Shown one piece after another: positions 53,717 to 62,238 of a DNA stretch of 64,000 nucleotides. Below the pieces are notes generated by a model. The model did not search any database and was not told where the DNA came from. It saw only the letters and a program-made list of their open reading frames with translations. Position numbers and translations under genes: made by a program. The first letter of the stretch is position 1, and every line of letters begins with the position of its first letter. Source of the DNA: Ignavibacteria bacterium (GTDB lineage: Bacteria; Bacteroidota; Ignavibacteria; Kapaibacteriales; UBA4661); assembly GCA_014654705.1 (NCBI GenBank), contig JACVZY010000059.1, positions 248,001-312,000 of the forward strand, in the 5' to 3' direction.

Positions 53717-55615
53717 ATGAACAACATTTTTGATATTATTGTGATTGGCGGCGGACACGCAGGTATCGAAGCGAGCGTTGCTGCTGCGACTATGGGCAGA
53801 GCAGGCACAAAGCCTGTCAGTGTAGCGCTTGTCTCAATGGACACTCGTTCTATCGGGCGTTTGTCCTGCAATCCTGCTGTGGGAGGTACGGCAAAAGGGC
53901 ATTTAGTCAAAGAACTGGACGCGCTGGGCGGTGTGATGGGCGTTATTGCTGACAAAAGCGGCTTACAATTCAAAATGCTCAATCGTTCTAAAGGTCCTGC
54001 CGTCTGGTCGCCCCGCTCACAGAATGATAAAGACTTATACCCGCAGTACGCGCAAGAACTTGTGTTGTCAACACCAAACCTTTCGTTTGTGCAAGGTTCG
54101 GTCGTGGAAATTCTTGTGCGGAAAGATTCCGTGCGAGGTGTGAAACTGGCAGATGGTTCGGAGTTAGTGGCGCAAGCTGTGGTGCTCTGCGGAGGCACAT
54201 TTCTGAACGGCGTGATGCACACCGGCTTGTGCCAGACCGTCGGTGGGCGTTTTGGTGAGCAAGCCGCGACGGGCATTTCGGATATGCTTGCCAGCTATGG
54301 CTTAGAGAAAGGACGGCTCAAAACAGGCACACCACCGCGCGTAGCGTTGGAATCGCTTGACCTGACGAAGACCGAACCTGCCGGAGGCGACGAACCGCCG
54401 CTTCCTTTCTCGCACCGCACCGCGTCTGTGCAGAACCGTATTATGTGTTACAGCACCTACACGAGTGCCGAAACGCATGAGATTTTGCGCGAGGGTTTTG
54501 AGCAATCTCCCATGTTCACGGGAAGAATTCAGGGTAGCGGTCCGCGCTATTGCCCCTCCATTGAAGACAAAATTCACCGTTTCGCTGACCGCGATTCGCA
54601 CCACATCGTACTTGAGCCGGAAGGGCTGGCGACAAATTCCGTCTATGTAAACGGCTATTCGACAAGTTTGCCGGATGATGTGCAGCTACGCGGCTTGCGA
54701 ACAATTCCTGGCTTGGAGAAGGTGGAACTACTCCGTGCGGGATATGCGGTGGAGTACGATTTCTTTTTTCCATTTCAGTTACGCTTCTCGCTCGAAACTA
54801 AGGCAATTTCTGGTCTGTTTTTTGCAGGTCAAATTAACGGCACATCGGGTTACGAAGAAGCAGCAACACAAGGTTTTATCGCCGGTGTCAATGCGGTGCG
54901 AAAAGTACGTGGCGAAGAAGAGTTTACGCTCAAGCGTTCCGAAGCATACATCGGCGTACTGATTGACGACCTCGTGAACAAAAGTACCGAAGAGCCATAC
55001 CGCATTTTTACCTCCGCGGCTGAGTACCGCTTGCTTTTGCGGCAAGACAATGCCGACAGGCGTTTGATGAAATATGGACACGCACTTGGCTTGATTGACT
55101 CTGCCACTCACGAAAGAGTGCTGGAGCGCGAGGAACTCACGCGGCAAACGCTTGATTTTGCTCGCACAACACGTTTTCGTCCTGCAGAAATTAACGAGTA
55201 TTTAGCAGAAATGAACGAACCGATTATTAGCGAGGTGTCAAGTATTGAGCAGCTTGCCAAGCGCTCGCAGTTGACGCTCAAGCCTCTTCTGGAACGCGCA
55301 AACTGGCAGGCAAGCATCGGGCAGCAAGATATGACTGAAGCACAAGCGCTGGCGCTGGCTACAGTGGTGGAACAAGCAGAGATTGAAATTAAGTACAGTG
55401 GCTATATTGAGCGACAAATGAAGGAAATAAGCGTCTTTGCTGCGAATGAAGAAAAGAAAATTCCCGAGGCGCTTGACTATGCTGTAATAAAATCTCTGTC
55501 CACCGAGGCACGTCAGAAGCTCACCCGTATTCGCCCGCAATCGCTGGGGCAAGCCTCGCGCATACAAGGCGTGTCGGCATCGGATATTTCAGTGTTGACT
55601 TTGTATTTGCGCTAA
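53717..55615 (+). CDS. mnmG: tRNA uridine-5-carboxymethylaminomethyl modification enzyme MnmG
   Basis: 632 residues, normal for MnmG (GidA). FAD-binding GGGHAGIEASVAAATMG starts the protein; the two signatures are GRLSCNPAVGGTAKGHLVKE and GPRYCPSIEDKIHRFADR, each with its catalytic Cys, and GLFFAGQINGTSGYEEAATQG contacts FAD. The C-terminal helical domain binds tRNA and MnmE. With MnmE it adds the cmnm group at wobble U34. mnmE is not in the window. Last gene of the lipA-MBL-mnmG run. Confidence 0.98.
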   Translation: MNNIFDIIVIGGGHAGIEASVAAATMGRAGTKPVSVALVSMDTRSIGRLSCNPAVGGTAKGHLVKELDALGGVMGVIADKSGLQFKMLNRSKGPAVWSPRSQNDKDLYPQYAQELVLSTPNLSFVQGSVVEILVRKDSVRGVKLADGSELVAQAVVLCGGTFLNGVMHTGLCQTVGGRFGEQAATGISDMLASYGLEKGRLKTGTPPRVALESLDLTKTEPAGGDEPPLPFSHRTASVQNRIMCYSTYTSAETHEILREGFEQSPMFTGRIQGSGPRYCPSIEDKIHRFADRDSHHIVLEPEGLATNSVYVNGYSTSLPDDVQLRGLRTIPGLEKVELLRAGYAVEYDFFFPFQLRFSLETKAISGLFFAGQINGTSGYEEAATQGFIAGVNAVRKVRGEEEFTLKRSEAYIGVLIDDLVNKSTEEPYRIFTSAAEYRLLLRQDNADRRLMKYGHALGLIDSATHERVLEREELTRQTLDFARTTRFRPAEINEYLAEMNEPIISEVSSIEQLAKRSQLTLKPLLERANWQASIGQQDMTEAQALALATVVEQAEIEIKYSGYIERQMKEISVFAANEEKKIPEALDYAVIKSLSTEARQKLTRIRPQSLGQASRIQGVSASDISVLTLYLR

Positions 55616-55666
55616 ATTTCCGATGAACACAATGATAATTTTTATCCTACCATATCTTTACGTTCT

Positions 55667-56728
55667 ATGAATCAGCGCTTTTTCTTCCGTATAATTTTCG
55701 CTTTTTTCGCCGTTTTTGTGAGCGTTTCTGTAATTTTCGCCCAGCAAAATGTCGGTGAGCGTATTTTCTATGTCGATGGGTCGGAGGATTCCTTCCGCAG
55801 TTTCGAGCGCAATGCGCAATATGTGGACATTATTGGACCTCAATGTCTGAAGGTGGACGAAGACGGTGTTGTTTGGGGCGGCGTAGATAAGCGCATTACT
55901 GCAGTCGCCAAGAAGCATAACGTGAAAATTATGCCGCTCATTGTCAATCCGGGATTTAATCTTGAAATGCTGCATAAAGTGCTGACGAGCCGCGAGGCAC
56001 AGGAGCGCTGCGTATCCACGCTTCTAGATCTGTGCCGCAAAGAAGGTTGGTACGGAATTCAGTACGATTTTGAAAATATCCACGTTTCCGATAGAGACCT
56101 CTTTACTGCCTTTTTCAAGCGTGCAGCAGATTCATTGAAAAAATACGGTTTCTCCATTAGCATTGCCATCGTGCCAAGAGCAAGTGATTATGCGGGCTTG
56201 GGGGATTATCAAAAATGGATGTACGAATACTGGCGCGGAGGCTACGACTACAAAGCACTGGGCGCAATCGCTGATTTTGTTTCGTTTATGAGCTACGATC
56301 AGCACACACGCCGCACCTCGCCCGGTCCGGTGGCGGGTTACGCATGGATGGAGCGCTGCTTGACATACGTTCTTCAGCAGGTTCCGAGAGAAAAAGTATC
56401 GCTTGGTCTGGCGCTCTATTCAGATTATTGGTTTCCGTCCTTCACCAATCCTCAGACCGTTACAGCATGGGGGCGGTCACTTAATTATCCCGATGCCATC
56501 AGTATTACCGAAAGCAACGGCGGACGCATGGAATGGAACGAGCGCGACAAAATGTACTACACCGTCTTCGAGCGCGACGACATTTACGAGCATATCTACT
56601 TCGAGGATGCTCGGTCATTTCAAGCGCGGTTGGAATTGGTGAAAAAGTATAATCTGCGTGGAATTTCGTGCTGGCGTTTGGGGCAGGAAGATCCTGCGGT
56701 ATTCAAGGGGTTACAGGCGAGAAAGTAG
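55667..56728 (+). CDS. Secreted GH18 (chitinase-like/YaaH-type) protein
   Basis: 353 residues. Signal peptide 1-26 (VSVIFAQ). The barrel shows SFxxxxG-equivalent strands and the GH18 active-site strand WYGIQYDFENIHV with Asp134 and Glu136 as the DxE pair; the first Asp of the full DxxDxDxE is replaced (GIQYDFE), as in many cortex-lytic-like YaaH relatives. MSYDQHTRRTSPGPVAG supplies the MxYD substrate-binding motif, and RGISCWRLGQEDP the final tryptophan. It probably cuts beta-1,4 N-acetylglucosamine links in peptidoglycan or chitin. A strong terminator follows. Confidence 0.88.
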   Translation: MNQRFFFRIIFAFFAVFVSVSVIFAQQNVGERIFYVDGSEDSFRSFERNAQYVDIIGPQCLKVDEDGVVWGGVDKRITAVAKKHNVKIMPLIVNPGFNLEMLHKVLTSREAQERCVSTLLDLCRKEGWYGIQYDFENIHVSDRDLFTAFFKRAADSLKKYGFSISIAIVPRASDYAGLGDYQKWMYEYWRGGYDYKALGAIADFVSFMSYDQHTRRTSPGPVAGYAWMERCLTYVLQQVPREKVSLGLALYSDYWFPSFTNPQTVTAWGRSLNYPDAISITESNGGRMEWNERDKMYYTVFERDDIYEHIYFEDARSFQARLELVKKYNLRGISCWRLGQEDPAVFKGLQARK

Positions 56729-56781
56729 AAATTGCGTAAGGGAGCACAAAAGAGCAAGATGTTTGTAAACAGAACAAAAAC

Positions 56782-56816
56782 AAAAAAGCCCGCTATCGTA
56801 GCGATAGCGGGCTTTT
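56782..56816. terminator. Intrinsic terminator after the GH18 gene
   Basis: GCCCGCTATCG (56788-56798) and CGATAGCGGGC (56802-56812) form a perfect 11-bp stem with a 3-nt loop, flanked by six A and four T, so it can also end the minus-strand tRNA transcript. Confidence 0.93.
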
Positions 56817-56832
56817 ATTTGATGTGTTTTTG

Positions 56833-56906
56833 CTCCGAAGGTAGGACTTGAACCTACGACCCTCTGATTAACAGTCAGATGCTCTAACCAACTGAGCTAC
56901 TTCGGA
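56833..56906 (-). tRNA. tRNA-Asn (GTT)
   Basis: 74 nt. Acceptor TCCGAAG pairs with CTTCGGA; D-arm AGCTCAGTTGGTTAGAGC; anticodon stem CTGAC/.. with loop CTGTTAA, so the anticodon is GTT; T-arm GTAGG-TTCAAGT-CCTAC; discriminator G. The 3' CCA is not encoded. GTT is a queuosine-modified anticodon class, which fits with queF/queD in the window. Confidence 0.97.
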
Positions 56907-56933
56907 ATGCTTTGTTTCTTCAAAAACAGAAGA

Positions 56934-56964
56934 CAAAAATACGGTAAATGGATATGAAAGTCAA
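56934..56964 (-). promoter_or_regulatory. Promoter of tRNA-Asn
   Basis: Minus strand TTG (56964-56962), 20 nt, TATTTTTG (56941-56934), an exact FCB -7 box. The predicted start is about 20 nt before the tRNA 5' end. Confidence 0.65.
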
Positions 56965-56970
56965 GAACTT

Positions 56971-57001
56971 TTTCACAACATCAAAAAAAAATGTACTTTT
57001 G
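56971..57001 (+). promoter_or_regulatory. Promoter of the M16 peptidase-like gene
   Basis: TTTC (56971-56974), 19 nt, TACTTTTG (56994-57001): exact -7 box and one mismatch at -33, 42 nt before the ATG. It lies back-to-back with the tRNA promoter. Confidence 0.6.
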
Positions 57002-57043
57002 TAGCAATTCAAAACTCTTTTGACTACACTTTTTCTGTACGAG

Positions 57044-58429
57044 ATGCCCACCAAGCCCCCTATTATTCAGACTCCTGCGACATTACCGTTGCCCGCGCAC
57101 AAAGAAATTAACCTTGCAAATGGCATCACCCTGATTGCGGTCGAAGACACCGCTCAGCCACTCCTGACCATGAGTATTGTCTCCCGAAGCGGTGCCGCAG
57201 ACGAAGACGTGTGGGGCGAAACAAACTTTATGGCTTCGCTTATGAACAAGGGTACTCTGGCAGGAGAACGAAAGCGCGATGCACAAACTCTTGCCGAAGA
57301 GATTGATTTCACTGGCGGTTCACTCTCGGTGTCGTGCGTGTTTGATTCCCTTTCGGCGCATTTGAGTATTTTGTCCGACTTTACGGACACCGGACTTGAC
57401 TTACTGACCGATGTGGTTAATAATCCCAGCTTTCCGCCGGAAGAAATTGAGCGAACACGCCAGCAGACATTGGTGGAAATTGAACAGGCAAATAATGATG
57501 CGGCGTATCTCTCCTCTATTGCCTTCACGCAAGGAATGTTTCGCGGCGAGAAGTACGGACACCCCGTCGTCGGAACGCTCGAAACCGTTACCGGGCTTCA
57601 GCAAGCAGACTGCCAACGTGCTTATTCACGTAGCCTGAGTGCTGAAAATCTTTTTATTGCTGCTGCAGGTAATTTTAACGCCGAAGAACTAGGGGAGAAA
57701 ATCATAAAGTATGGAATACGGAGTAAGGAAACGCATTCCTCCGCCTCACCGAAGCAAAGTCCTGACTTACAAGCAACTCAGCTGCAAGCAGTTCAACGCC
57801 AAGAGGCGAAAGTTGTTCTCATTGAAAAACCCGATGCCGCTCAAACATCCCTTCGCATGGGCTTTCGCACTGCCAATCGTGGCGATGCGGATTTTATCCC
57901 GATGCAGTTCCTTAATACTATTTTTGGCGGGAGCTTTATTTCGCGGCTTAATCACAACCTTCGTGAGGAAAAAGGCTATACCTACGGGATTCAGAGCAGC
58001 ATAGACGCTCGCAAGCATAGCAGCGTCCTGACGATTAGTTCGCACGTGGGAAGCGAGACTGTAGATAGCGCAGTAAGCGAGATTTTGCGCGAAATGGAGC
58101 GATTGCGTACTGAACCCATCACAGACGACGAGCTTGAGACCACACGCAAATATATGATTGGCTCCTTTGCGCTGCGCACCGAAACACCCACGCAGGTCGT
58201 TTCTATGCTGAGCACGCTGGAACTTTACGGGCTGCCAAAGGATTACCACACTCGCTACCTCACCGAACTTGCCGCGATGACCAAAGAGCGGCTTTTTGAA
58301 GTCCAGCAGCGTCGTTTTAGCGCTGAAGGCGTTGTTATTGCGGCATCGGGGAATGTCGAGCATTTACAGCAAAAATTGCGTAATTTTGGTGCAGTGAGCG
58401 TCGTCACCCCAAGCGGCGCTTTTCTCTAA
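57044..58429 (+). CDS. M16-family peptidase-like subunit lacking the zinc motif
   Basis: 461 residues from the ATG at 57044. It has the two-domain M16 (insulinase/MPP) fold: SRSGAADEDVWGETNFMASLMNKGT aligns with the segment where active members have HxxEH, but here the positions read TNFMAS, so the zinc site is absent. The second half retains the R/Y substrate element NLREEKGYTYG. This is the pattern of the non-catalytic partner in two-chain M16 proteases. No signal peptide is visible. The catalytic partner is not encoded nearby. Otherwise the sequence is complete. Confidence 0.88.
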   Translation: MPTKPPIIQTPATLPLPAHKEINLANGITLIAVEDTAQPLLTMSIVSRSGAADEDVWGETNFMASLMNKGTLAGERKRDAQTLAEEIDFTGGSLSVSCVFDSLSAHLSILSDFTDTGLDLLTDVVNNPSFPPEEIERTRQQTLVEIEQANNDAAYLSSIAFTQGMFRGEKYGHPVVGTLETVTGLQQADCQRAYSRSLSAENLFIAAAGNFNAEELGEKIIKYGIRSKETHSSASPKQSPDLQATQLQAVQRQEAKVVLIEKPDAAQTSLRMGFRTANRGDADFIPMQFLNTIFGGSFISRLNHNLREEKGYTYGIQSSIDARKHSSVLTISSHVGSETVDSAVSEILREMERLRTEPITDDELETTRKYMIGSFALRTETPTQVVSMLSTLELYGLPKDYHTRYLTELAAMTKERLFEVQQRRFSAEGVVIAASGNVEHLQQKLRNFGAVSVVTPSGAFL

Positions 58430-58467
58430 TCTCTGAATTCAAGCTCTTTACACCATCACAACCTCGT

Positions 58468-60201
58468 ATGAAAATCCTCGGAATGTTTGCTCCCGGACCC
58501 AATCCTAGCGCCGCTCTTGTCATTGACGGCAAACTTGTCGCATGGGCGGAAGAGGAGCGGTTTAATCGCATCAAGACCTCGCCGAATGATTTCCCCTTCA
58601 AAGCAGCGCGATTTTGTCTTGAAAAAGCAAATGTTAATCTTGATGACATTGACCAAATCGCTTACGGATGGGATTGTACGCGCTACAGCTTGCAAGCGCC
58701 GGTCTTCTACGAAGAGCAGCACACAAAGTATCCCGACACTCACGCTTACAACAAACTCCAGCAGTCGTATCGCCTGAATTTATATCATCCTGACCGCATC
58801 GAACAAAGTCTGCACTTGGGCTTGCGCTCACTTTCGCCGACGAATACTGTGCCGCCCATCAAATACTATTCGCATCATCTCTCGCACGTCGCCTCCGCAT
58901 TTTTCGCATCAGGCTTCGACGAGGCAAATATTCTCAGCATTGACGGCTCGGGAGAGGAAATATGCACGATGCTCGCAAAGGGTACAAAAAACGGCATCGA
59001 AGTCGTGGACACCTACAAACTCCCTCACACGCTTGGTGGCTTGTATGCTACCTTCACGGAGTTCCTAGGCTTTCAGCCCTACATGGACGAGGGCAAAGTA
59101 ACAGGGTTGGCTTCATACGGCAAATACGACCAAGACTTACAGGATAAACTCGACAAAATGCTCTCCTTCGACCCCGAAACAGGACATTATGCTATTAACC
59201 CTTATCTGCGTTTTATCGGTACACACAAATACGGTCGTCGCTTCACCGATGAATTTGTGGAAGTCTTTGGGAAGCCTCGCAGTCGCAATCAATCTGCACT
59301 GGAAGGTAATTATGCAGATATTGCTTTTGCAGTGCAATGGCGCTTGGAACAAGTTGTGATGGGCATGGTAAAGCGCTTGCACAAAACTACCGGCTTGAAA
59401 AATGTATGTTTTGCTGGCGGCGTGGCGATGAACTGCGCTCTGAACGGCAAAATTGCGCAGATGGACATTGTAAGTAAGCTCTTTGTGCAACCCGCCGCTA
59501 CTGACAATGGTGTTTCGCTGGGGGCGGCGCTTTTGGCAGCGAACGAAGCAGGTGACAACCCACGCTTCGCTATGAAACACACGTACTGGGGACCAAGCTA
59601 CACCAACGAGCAGATTGAAACCGTTCTCAAAAATGCGAAAGCAACGTATCGTAAAAGCAGTAACATCGCTGCCGAAACCGCACAAATGCTTGCGGATGGA
59701 AAGATAGTCGGCTGGATGCAGTCCGCAATGGAAGTCGGCGCACGCTCTCTGGGCGCACGGTCAATACTGGCAAGCCCGATTTTTCCTGATATGAAGGACA
59801 AACTCAATCTCGAAGTGAAGCACCGCGAGGCATGGCGACCCTTCTGCCCGTCTATCAAAGCAGAAAGCTACGAGCGTTTTATTCCAAGCGGAAAAGATTC
59901 CCCGTTTATGGTTGTGGCGTTGCCCTTTGCAGAAGCCGAACGGGCAAATGTGCCGTCATGTGTCCACGTGGATGGCACGGCACGCACACAACGCGTCACC
60001 CAAGAAGCAAACGCCCTTTTCTGGTCGCTTTTGGACGAGTTTGAGAAGCGTACGGGTTATGGGATTCTCATCAACACCTCCTTCAATGTACAAGGTGAGC
60101 CGACCGTGTGTACGCCACAAGATGCGTTGCGGTGCTTCTTCTCGACGGGATTGGATGCGCTTGTGATTGGTGATTTTATTTTGACGAAAACACCTTCATA
60201 G
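58468..60201 (+). CDS. NodU/CmcH-family carbamoyltransferase
   Basis: 577 residues. N-terminal ASKHA-fold domain with APGPNPSAALVIDGKLVAW, AEEERFNRIKTSPNDFP, SHHLSHVASAFFASGF (metal-binding histidines) and ANILSIDGSGE; CFAGGVAMNCALNGK follows. The C-terminal carbamoyltransferase domain has GWMQSAMEVGARSLGARSIL and REAWRPFCPSI. Such enzymes transfer carbamoyl from carbamoyl phosphate via carbamoyl-AMP to a hydroxyl of a sugar or natural product. No biosynthetic cluster surrounds it, so the acceptor, perhaps a surface glycan, is unknown. Starts 38 nt after the M16 gene. Confidence 0.93.
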   Translation: MKILGMFAPGPNPSAALVIDGKLVAWAEEERFNRIKTSPNDFPFKAARFCLEKANVNLDDIDQIAYGWDCTRYSLQAPVFYEEQHTKYPDTHAYNKLQQSYRLNLYHPDRIEQSLHLGLRSLSPTNTVPPIKYYSHHLSHVASAFFASGFDEANILSIDGSGEEICTMLAKGTKNGIEVVDTYKLPHTLGGLYATFTEFLGFQPYMDEGKVTGLASYGKYDQDLQDKLDKMLSFDPETGHYAINPYLRFIGTHKYGRRFTDEFVEVFGKPRSRNQSALEGNYADIAFAVQWRLEQVVMGMVKRLHKTTGLKNVCFAGGVAMNCALNGKIAQMDIVSKLFVQPAATDNGVSLGAALLAANEAGDNPRFAMKHTYWGPSYTNEQIETVLKNAKATYRKSSNIAAETAQMLADGKIVGWMQSAMEVGARSLGARSILASPIFPDMKDKLNLEVKHREAWRPFCPSIKAESYERFIPSGKDSPFMVVALPFAEAERANVPSCVHVDGTARTQRVTQEANALFWSLLDEFEKRTGYGILINTSFNVQGEPTVCTPQDALRCFFSTGLDALVIGDFILTKTPS

Positions 60202-60343
60202 CTTGCAAGCAAATAGTTCGGGTATTTGTTTAGAGCAGCGATTCACAAATTTTCGGCACGTTATTTGCTCAAATGTACGGGCAGGGTTTACAACAGTTTA
60301 CCTTTTTTGTTTACATTACAACCGTCATTTGAAAAACGTCTCT

Positions 60344-60550
60344 ATGGATTCATCGCACTATCGCTCAAGCACAAATAACCCAAGCGATACATCTTCAAGC
60401 CAGCAATCAAGCGGCTCTCAACGTCAAAATGCACCTTCAGGACAAACCTCGTCAGCGCAGAAAACATTAAAGTTGCGAGTTTCCGGCTCTCATCGCCTTG
60501 TCTGCTGTACGCAATGGAACTTCGGTTCCGCCGGCACACGCGAGGAGTAA
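60344..60550 (+). CDS. Doubtful small Ser/Gln-rich ORF
   Basis: 68 codons from the ATG at 60344. The first 40 residues are low complexity (Ser, Gln, Asn), the rest reads TLKLRVSGSHRLVCCTQW and a short polar tail. I do not recognise it. It occupies the only other sequence between the carbamoyltransferase and the 41-nt palindrome at 60637. A TACCTTTT box lies near 60297 but has no -33 partner. It may be a real small protein, a decayed gene or chance. If not real, 60202-60719 is an untranslated stretch of about 500 nt whose only clear element is that palindrome. Confidence 0.35.
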   Translation: MDSSHYRSSTNNPSDTSSSQQSSGSQRQNAPSGQTSSAQKTLKLRVSGSHRLVCCTQWNFGSAGTREE

Positions 60551-60636
60551 TGGATTGCAGTAAGTGAGGCATTCTTCTGACACTGTAAGAAATATGCCAC
60601 ATTACGGTTTGCACAATCTGACACAATTCAAAATAT

Positions 60637-60677
60637 GAAGAAGCCCGAAGCATTAACTTAATGCTTCGGGCTTCTTC
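60637..60677. terminator. 41-nt near-perfect palindrome, bidirectional terminator-like
   Basis: Left arm 60637-60656 and right arm 60658-60677 are exact reverse complements (20 bp, GAAGAAGCCCGAAGCATTAA type) around a single C; two more pairs extend outward. There is no T-run, but it lies exactly between a plus-strand region and the convergent DUF2237 gene. Confidence 0.8.
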
Positions 60678-60719
60678 ATTATGAGACATTTGAGGCGAAA
60701 ACAGAGACAGTTTTTCAGC

Positions 60720-61112
60720 TTATGTGCGCGTTGCCTCGACAGCGTGACGTTTCAAATCGTCCAGCGAGACAAATCGCAAAGTTTCTTTATGTGTACTTTC
60801 CAGTACCACCTTTGGCGCACATCCCGCATCCAAAGCCTCTTTCCAGCGAGAGGCACATAAGCACCAACGGTCGCCGGGTTTTAATCCGGGAAAGTTGAAT
60901 TGAGGCATCGGCGTAGAAAGGTCATTGCCGCGAGAGCGACTGAAAGCCAGAAAATCAAGCGTTAGTACCACACAAACCGAGTGTACGCTTGTGTCATCGG
61001 CTCCCGTGTCGCAACATCCTGTGCGATAGTAACCCGTAATGGGAGCAAGCGAACAAGGGAGGAGCTTTGTGCCGAGAACGTTTTGAGCGTGAAGTCCGAT
61101 GCGAACGGTCAT
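60720..61112 (-). CDS. DUF2237 family protein
   Basis: 130 residues. The conserved DUF2237 blocks are NVLGTKLLPCSLAPITGYYR, GCCDTGADDTSVHSVCVVLT, FLAFSRSRGNDLSTP and FPGLKPGDRWCLCASRWKEA. The invariant cysteines suggest metal or redox chemistry, but no function is established. It reads toward the 41-nt palindrome and lies downstream of trxA on the same strand with a hairpin in between. Confidence 0.93.
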   Translation of the reverse strand: MTVRIGLHAQNVLGTKLLPCSLAPITGYYRTGCCDTGADDTSVHSVCVVLTLDFLAFSRSRGNDLSTPMPQFNFPGLKPGDRWCLCASRWKEALDAGCAPKVVLESTHKETLRFVSLDDLKRHAVEATRT

Positions 61113-61237
61113 GGTAGCGGAAGAAGAAAATGAAAAAACAGAACCTGTGGATTGGGAGATAGACGTACAAGTATTTGTTTACTTGAAAACGGTGGTAATC
61201 TTTGTCATCAGACCTCAACAACCACCGCGCAAACAAC

Positions 61238-61274
61238 AAAGCGGCTTCCGGGGAATTGTCCTGAAAGCCGCTTT
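61238..61274 (-). terminator. Probable terminator of trxA
   Basis: AAAGCGGCTT/AAGCCGCTTT form a 10-bp stem (61238-61247 with 61265-61274) with further inner pairs; the minus-strand tail GTTGTTTG is only weakly T-rich. It lies 33 nt past the trxA stop. Confidence 0.6.
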
Positions 61275-61306
61275 GATTCTTCGTGAGCGCAGTTGTAGGG
61301 GTGTTT

Positions 61307-61639
61307 TTAGTTTACACTCGCAGCAGCGTCCAGTTTAGCAGTGATGTGCGCTTTCGGCACTGCACCGATGATTTGGTCAACAACCTTACCGCCTTTGAAA
61401 ATAAGCAGCGACGGGATAGAGCGGATGCCGTATTGCATAGCTACGCGCTGATTATTGTCAACGTCAAGTTTACCGATTTTTGCTTTGCCATCGTAATCGC
61501 GAGCGATTTCTTCGATGAGCGGAGCGATCATGCGGCATGGACCGCACCACGCAGCCCAGAAATCCACAAGAACGGGTTTATCGGAATCCAAGACTTCTGC
61601 TTGGAAATTGTCGTCGGTAAGGTGCGTCGGTTCTGACAT
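61307..61639 (-). CDS. trxA: Thioredoxin
   Basis: 110 residues, standard thioredoxin size. The redox pair is Cys32-Cys35 in [11 protein letters not shown], the cis-proline is in [13 protein letters not shown] and Asp26 precedes the active site. It reduces cytoplasmic disulfides using thioredoxin reductase. It is divergent from the ATP synthase operon. A weak promoter (TTTG, 18 nt, CAATTTTG at 61714-61685 on the minus strand) lies about 45 nt upstream. Confidence 0.97.
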   Translation of the reverse strand: MSEPTHLTDDNFQAEVLDSDKPVLVDFWAAWCGPCRMIAPLIEEIARDYDGKAKIGKLDVDNNQRVAMQYGIRSIPSLLIFKGGKVVDQIIGAVPKAHITAKLDAAASVN

Positions 61640-61939
61640 AACAGAAACTCCAAATGAAAAATGAGACGAGTGAAATTGGTTTTACAAAATTGCGAAATTT
61701 TCATCACTTACAAAAAACCTTTCGTCTGATTTTTCAATGGCGAAAAGATACCGAGAGAAGCAATTTGCAGGGAAAAGTTACAAATTCGTCCAAAAGCGGA
61801 AATTTTTGTTTGATGGTAAAGAGCCACACATTAACTTTGTATGCTTTTTCAGTTTGGGCGTGTTGTATGTACGCTCCAACAAAAAAGGCTTCCATTTTCC
61901 CCGCGCTGCCAGTGTCTGCGCACGTAGTGAGAGACCTCT
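61640..61939. other. Divergent intergenic region trxA / atp operon
   Basis: 300 nt without a convincing gene. It holds the perfect FCB promoter of the atp operon (61809-61839) and a weaker trxA promoter candidate (61685-61714, minus). Short open frames here lack family features and start far from any promoter logic. The stretch between 61845 and the atpZ ATG would be a leader of about 95 nt. Confidence 0.6.
61809..61839 (+). promoter_or_regulatory. FCB (sigma-ABfr-type) promoter of the ATP synthase operon
   Basis: TTTG (61809-61812), exactly 19 nt, TAACTTTG (61832-61839): a perfect match to the Bacteroidota consensus TTTG-N19-TAnnTTTG. Predicted start near 61845, about 95 nt before atpZ. Confidence 0.85.
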
Positions 61940-62233
61940 ATGGTGCTTCAACCACGCAATCAAAAACCTGACTCCGCTCTTAGCGAGCTTGCGCCGTTAA
62001 TGAATATCGGGCTTGAACTTGCCGCAACGGTTGGTTTTTTCGGGCTTATCGGATGGTTCATTGACAAGTATGCTCATACTGAGCCGTTTTGGTTCGTCGC
62101 ACTGCTGATTTTCGGCGTTATAGGCGGAATGATAAAATTTGTAATGGTTGTAATGAACTATTCCAAAAAGCAAAAAACGCTGCATGATGCCAAACGAAGC
62201 GCTAAGAAGGCTTCTGATGCACACAATCCGTAA
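61940..62233 (+). CDS. atpZ: AtpZ/AtpI-type ATP synthase accessory protein
   Basis: 97 residues with two membrane helices (LELAATVGFFGLIGWFIDKY and FWFVALLIFGVIGGMIKFVM) and a Lys-rich C-terminus. This is the AtpZ (formerly ATPase gene 1) pattern, found first in F-type ATP synthase operons. It is thought to help assembly or magnesium supply. Six bases separate it from the next gene, and a perfect FCB promoter lies upstream. Confidence 0.9.
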   Translation: MVLQPRNQKPDSALSELAPLMNIGLELAATVGFFGLIGWFIDKYAHTEPFWFVALLIFGVIGGMIKFVMVVMNYSKKQKTLHDAKRSAKKASDAHNP

Positions 62234-62238
62234 AGATT

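Noticed and set aside
61654-61971. A 105-codon frame before atpZ
   Set aside because: Spans the atp promoter and overlaps atpZ in another frame; no protein-like features.
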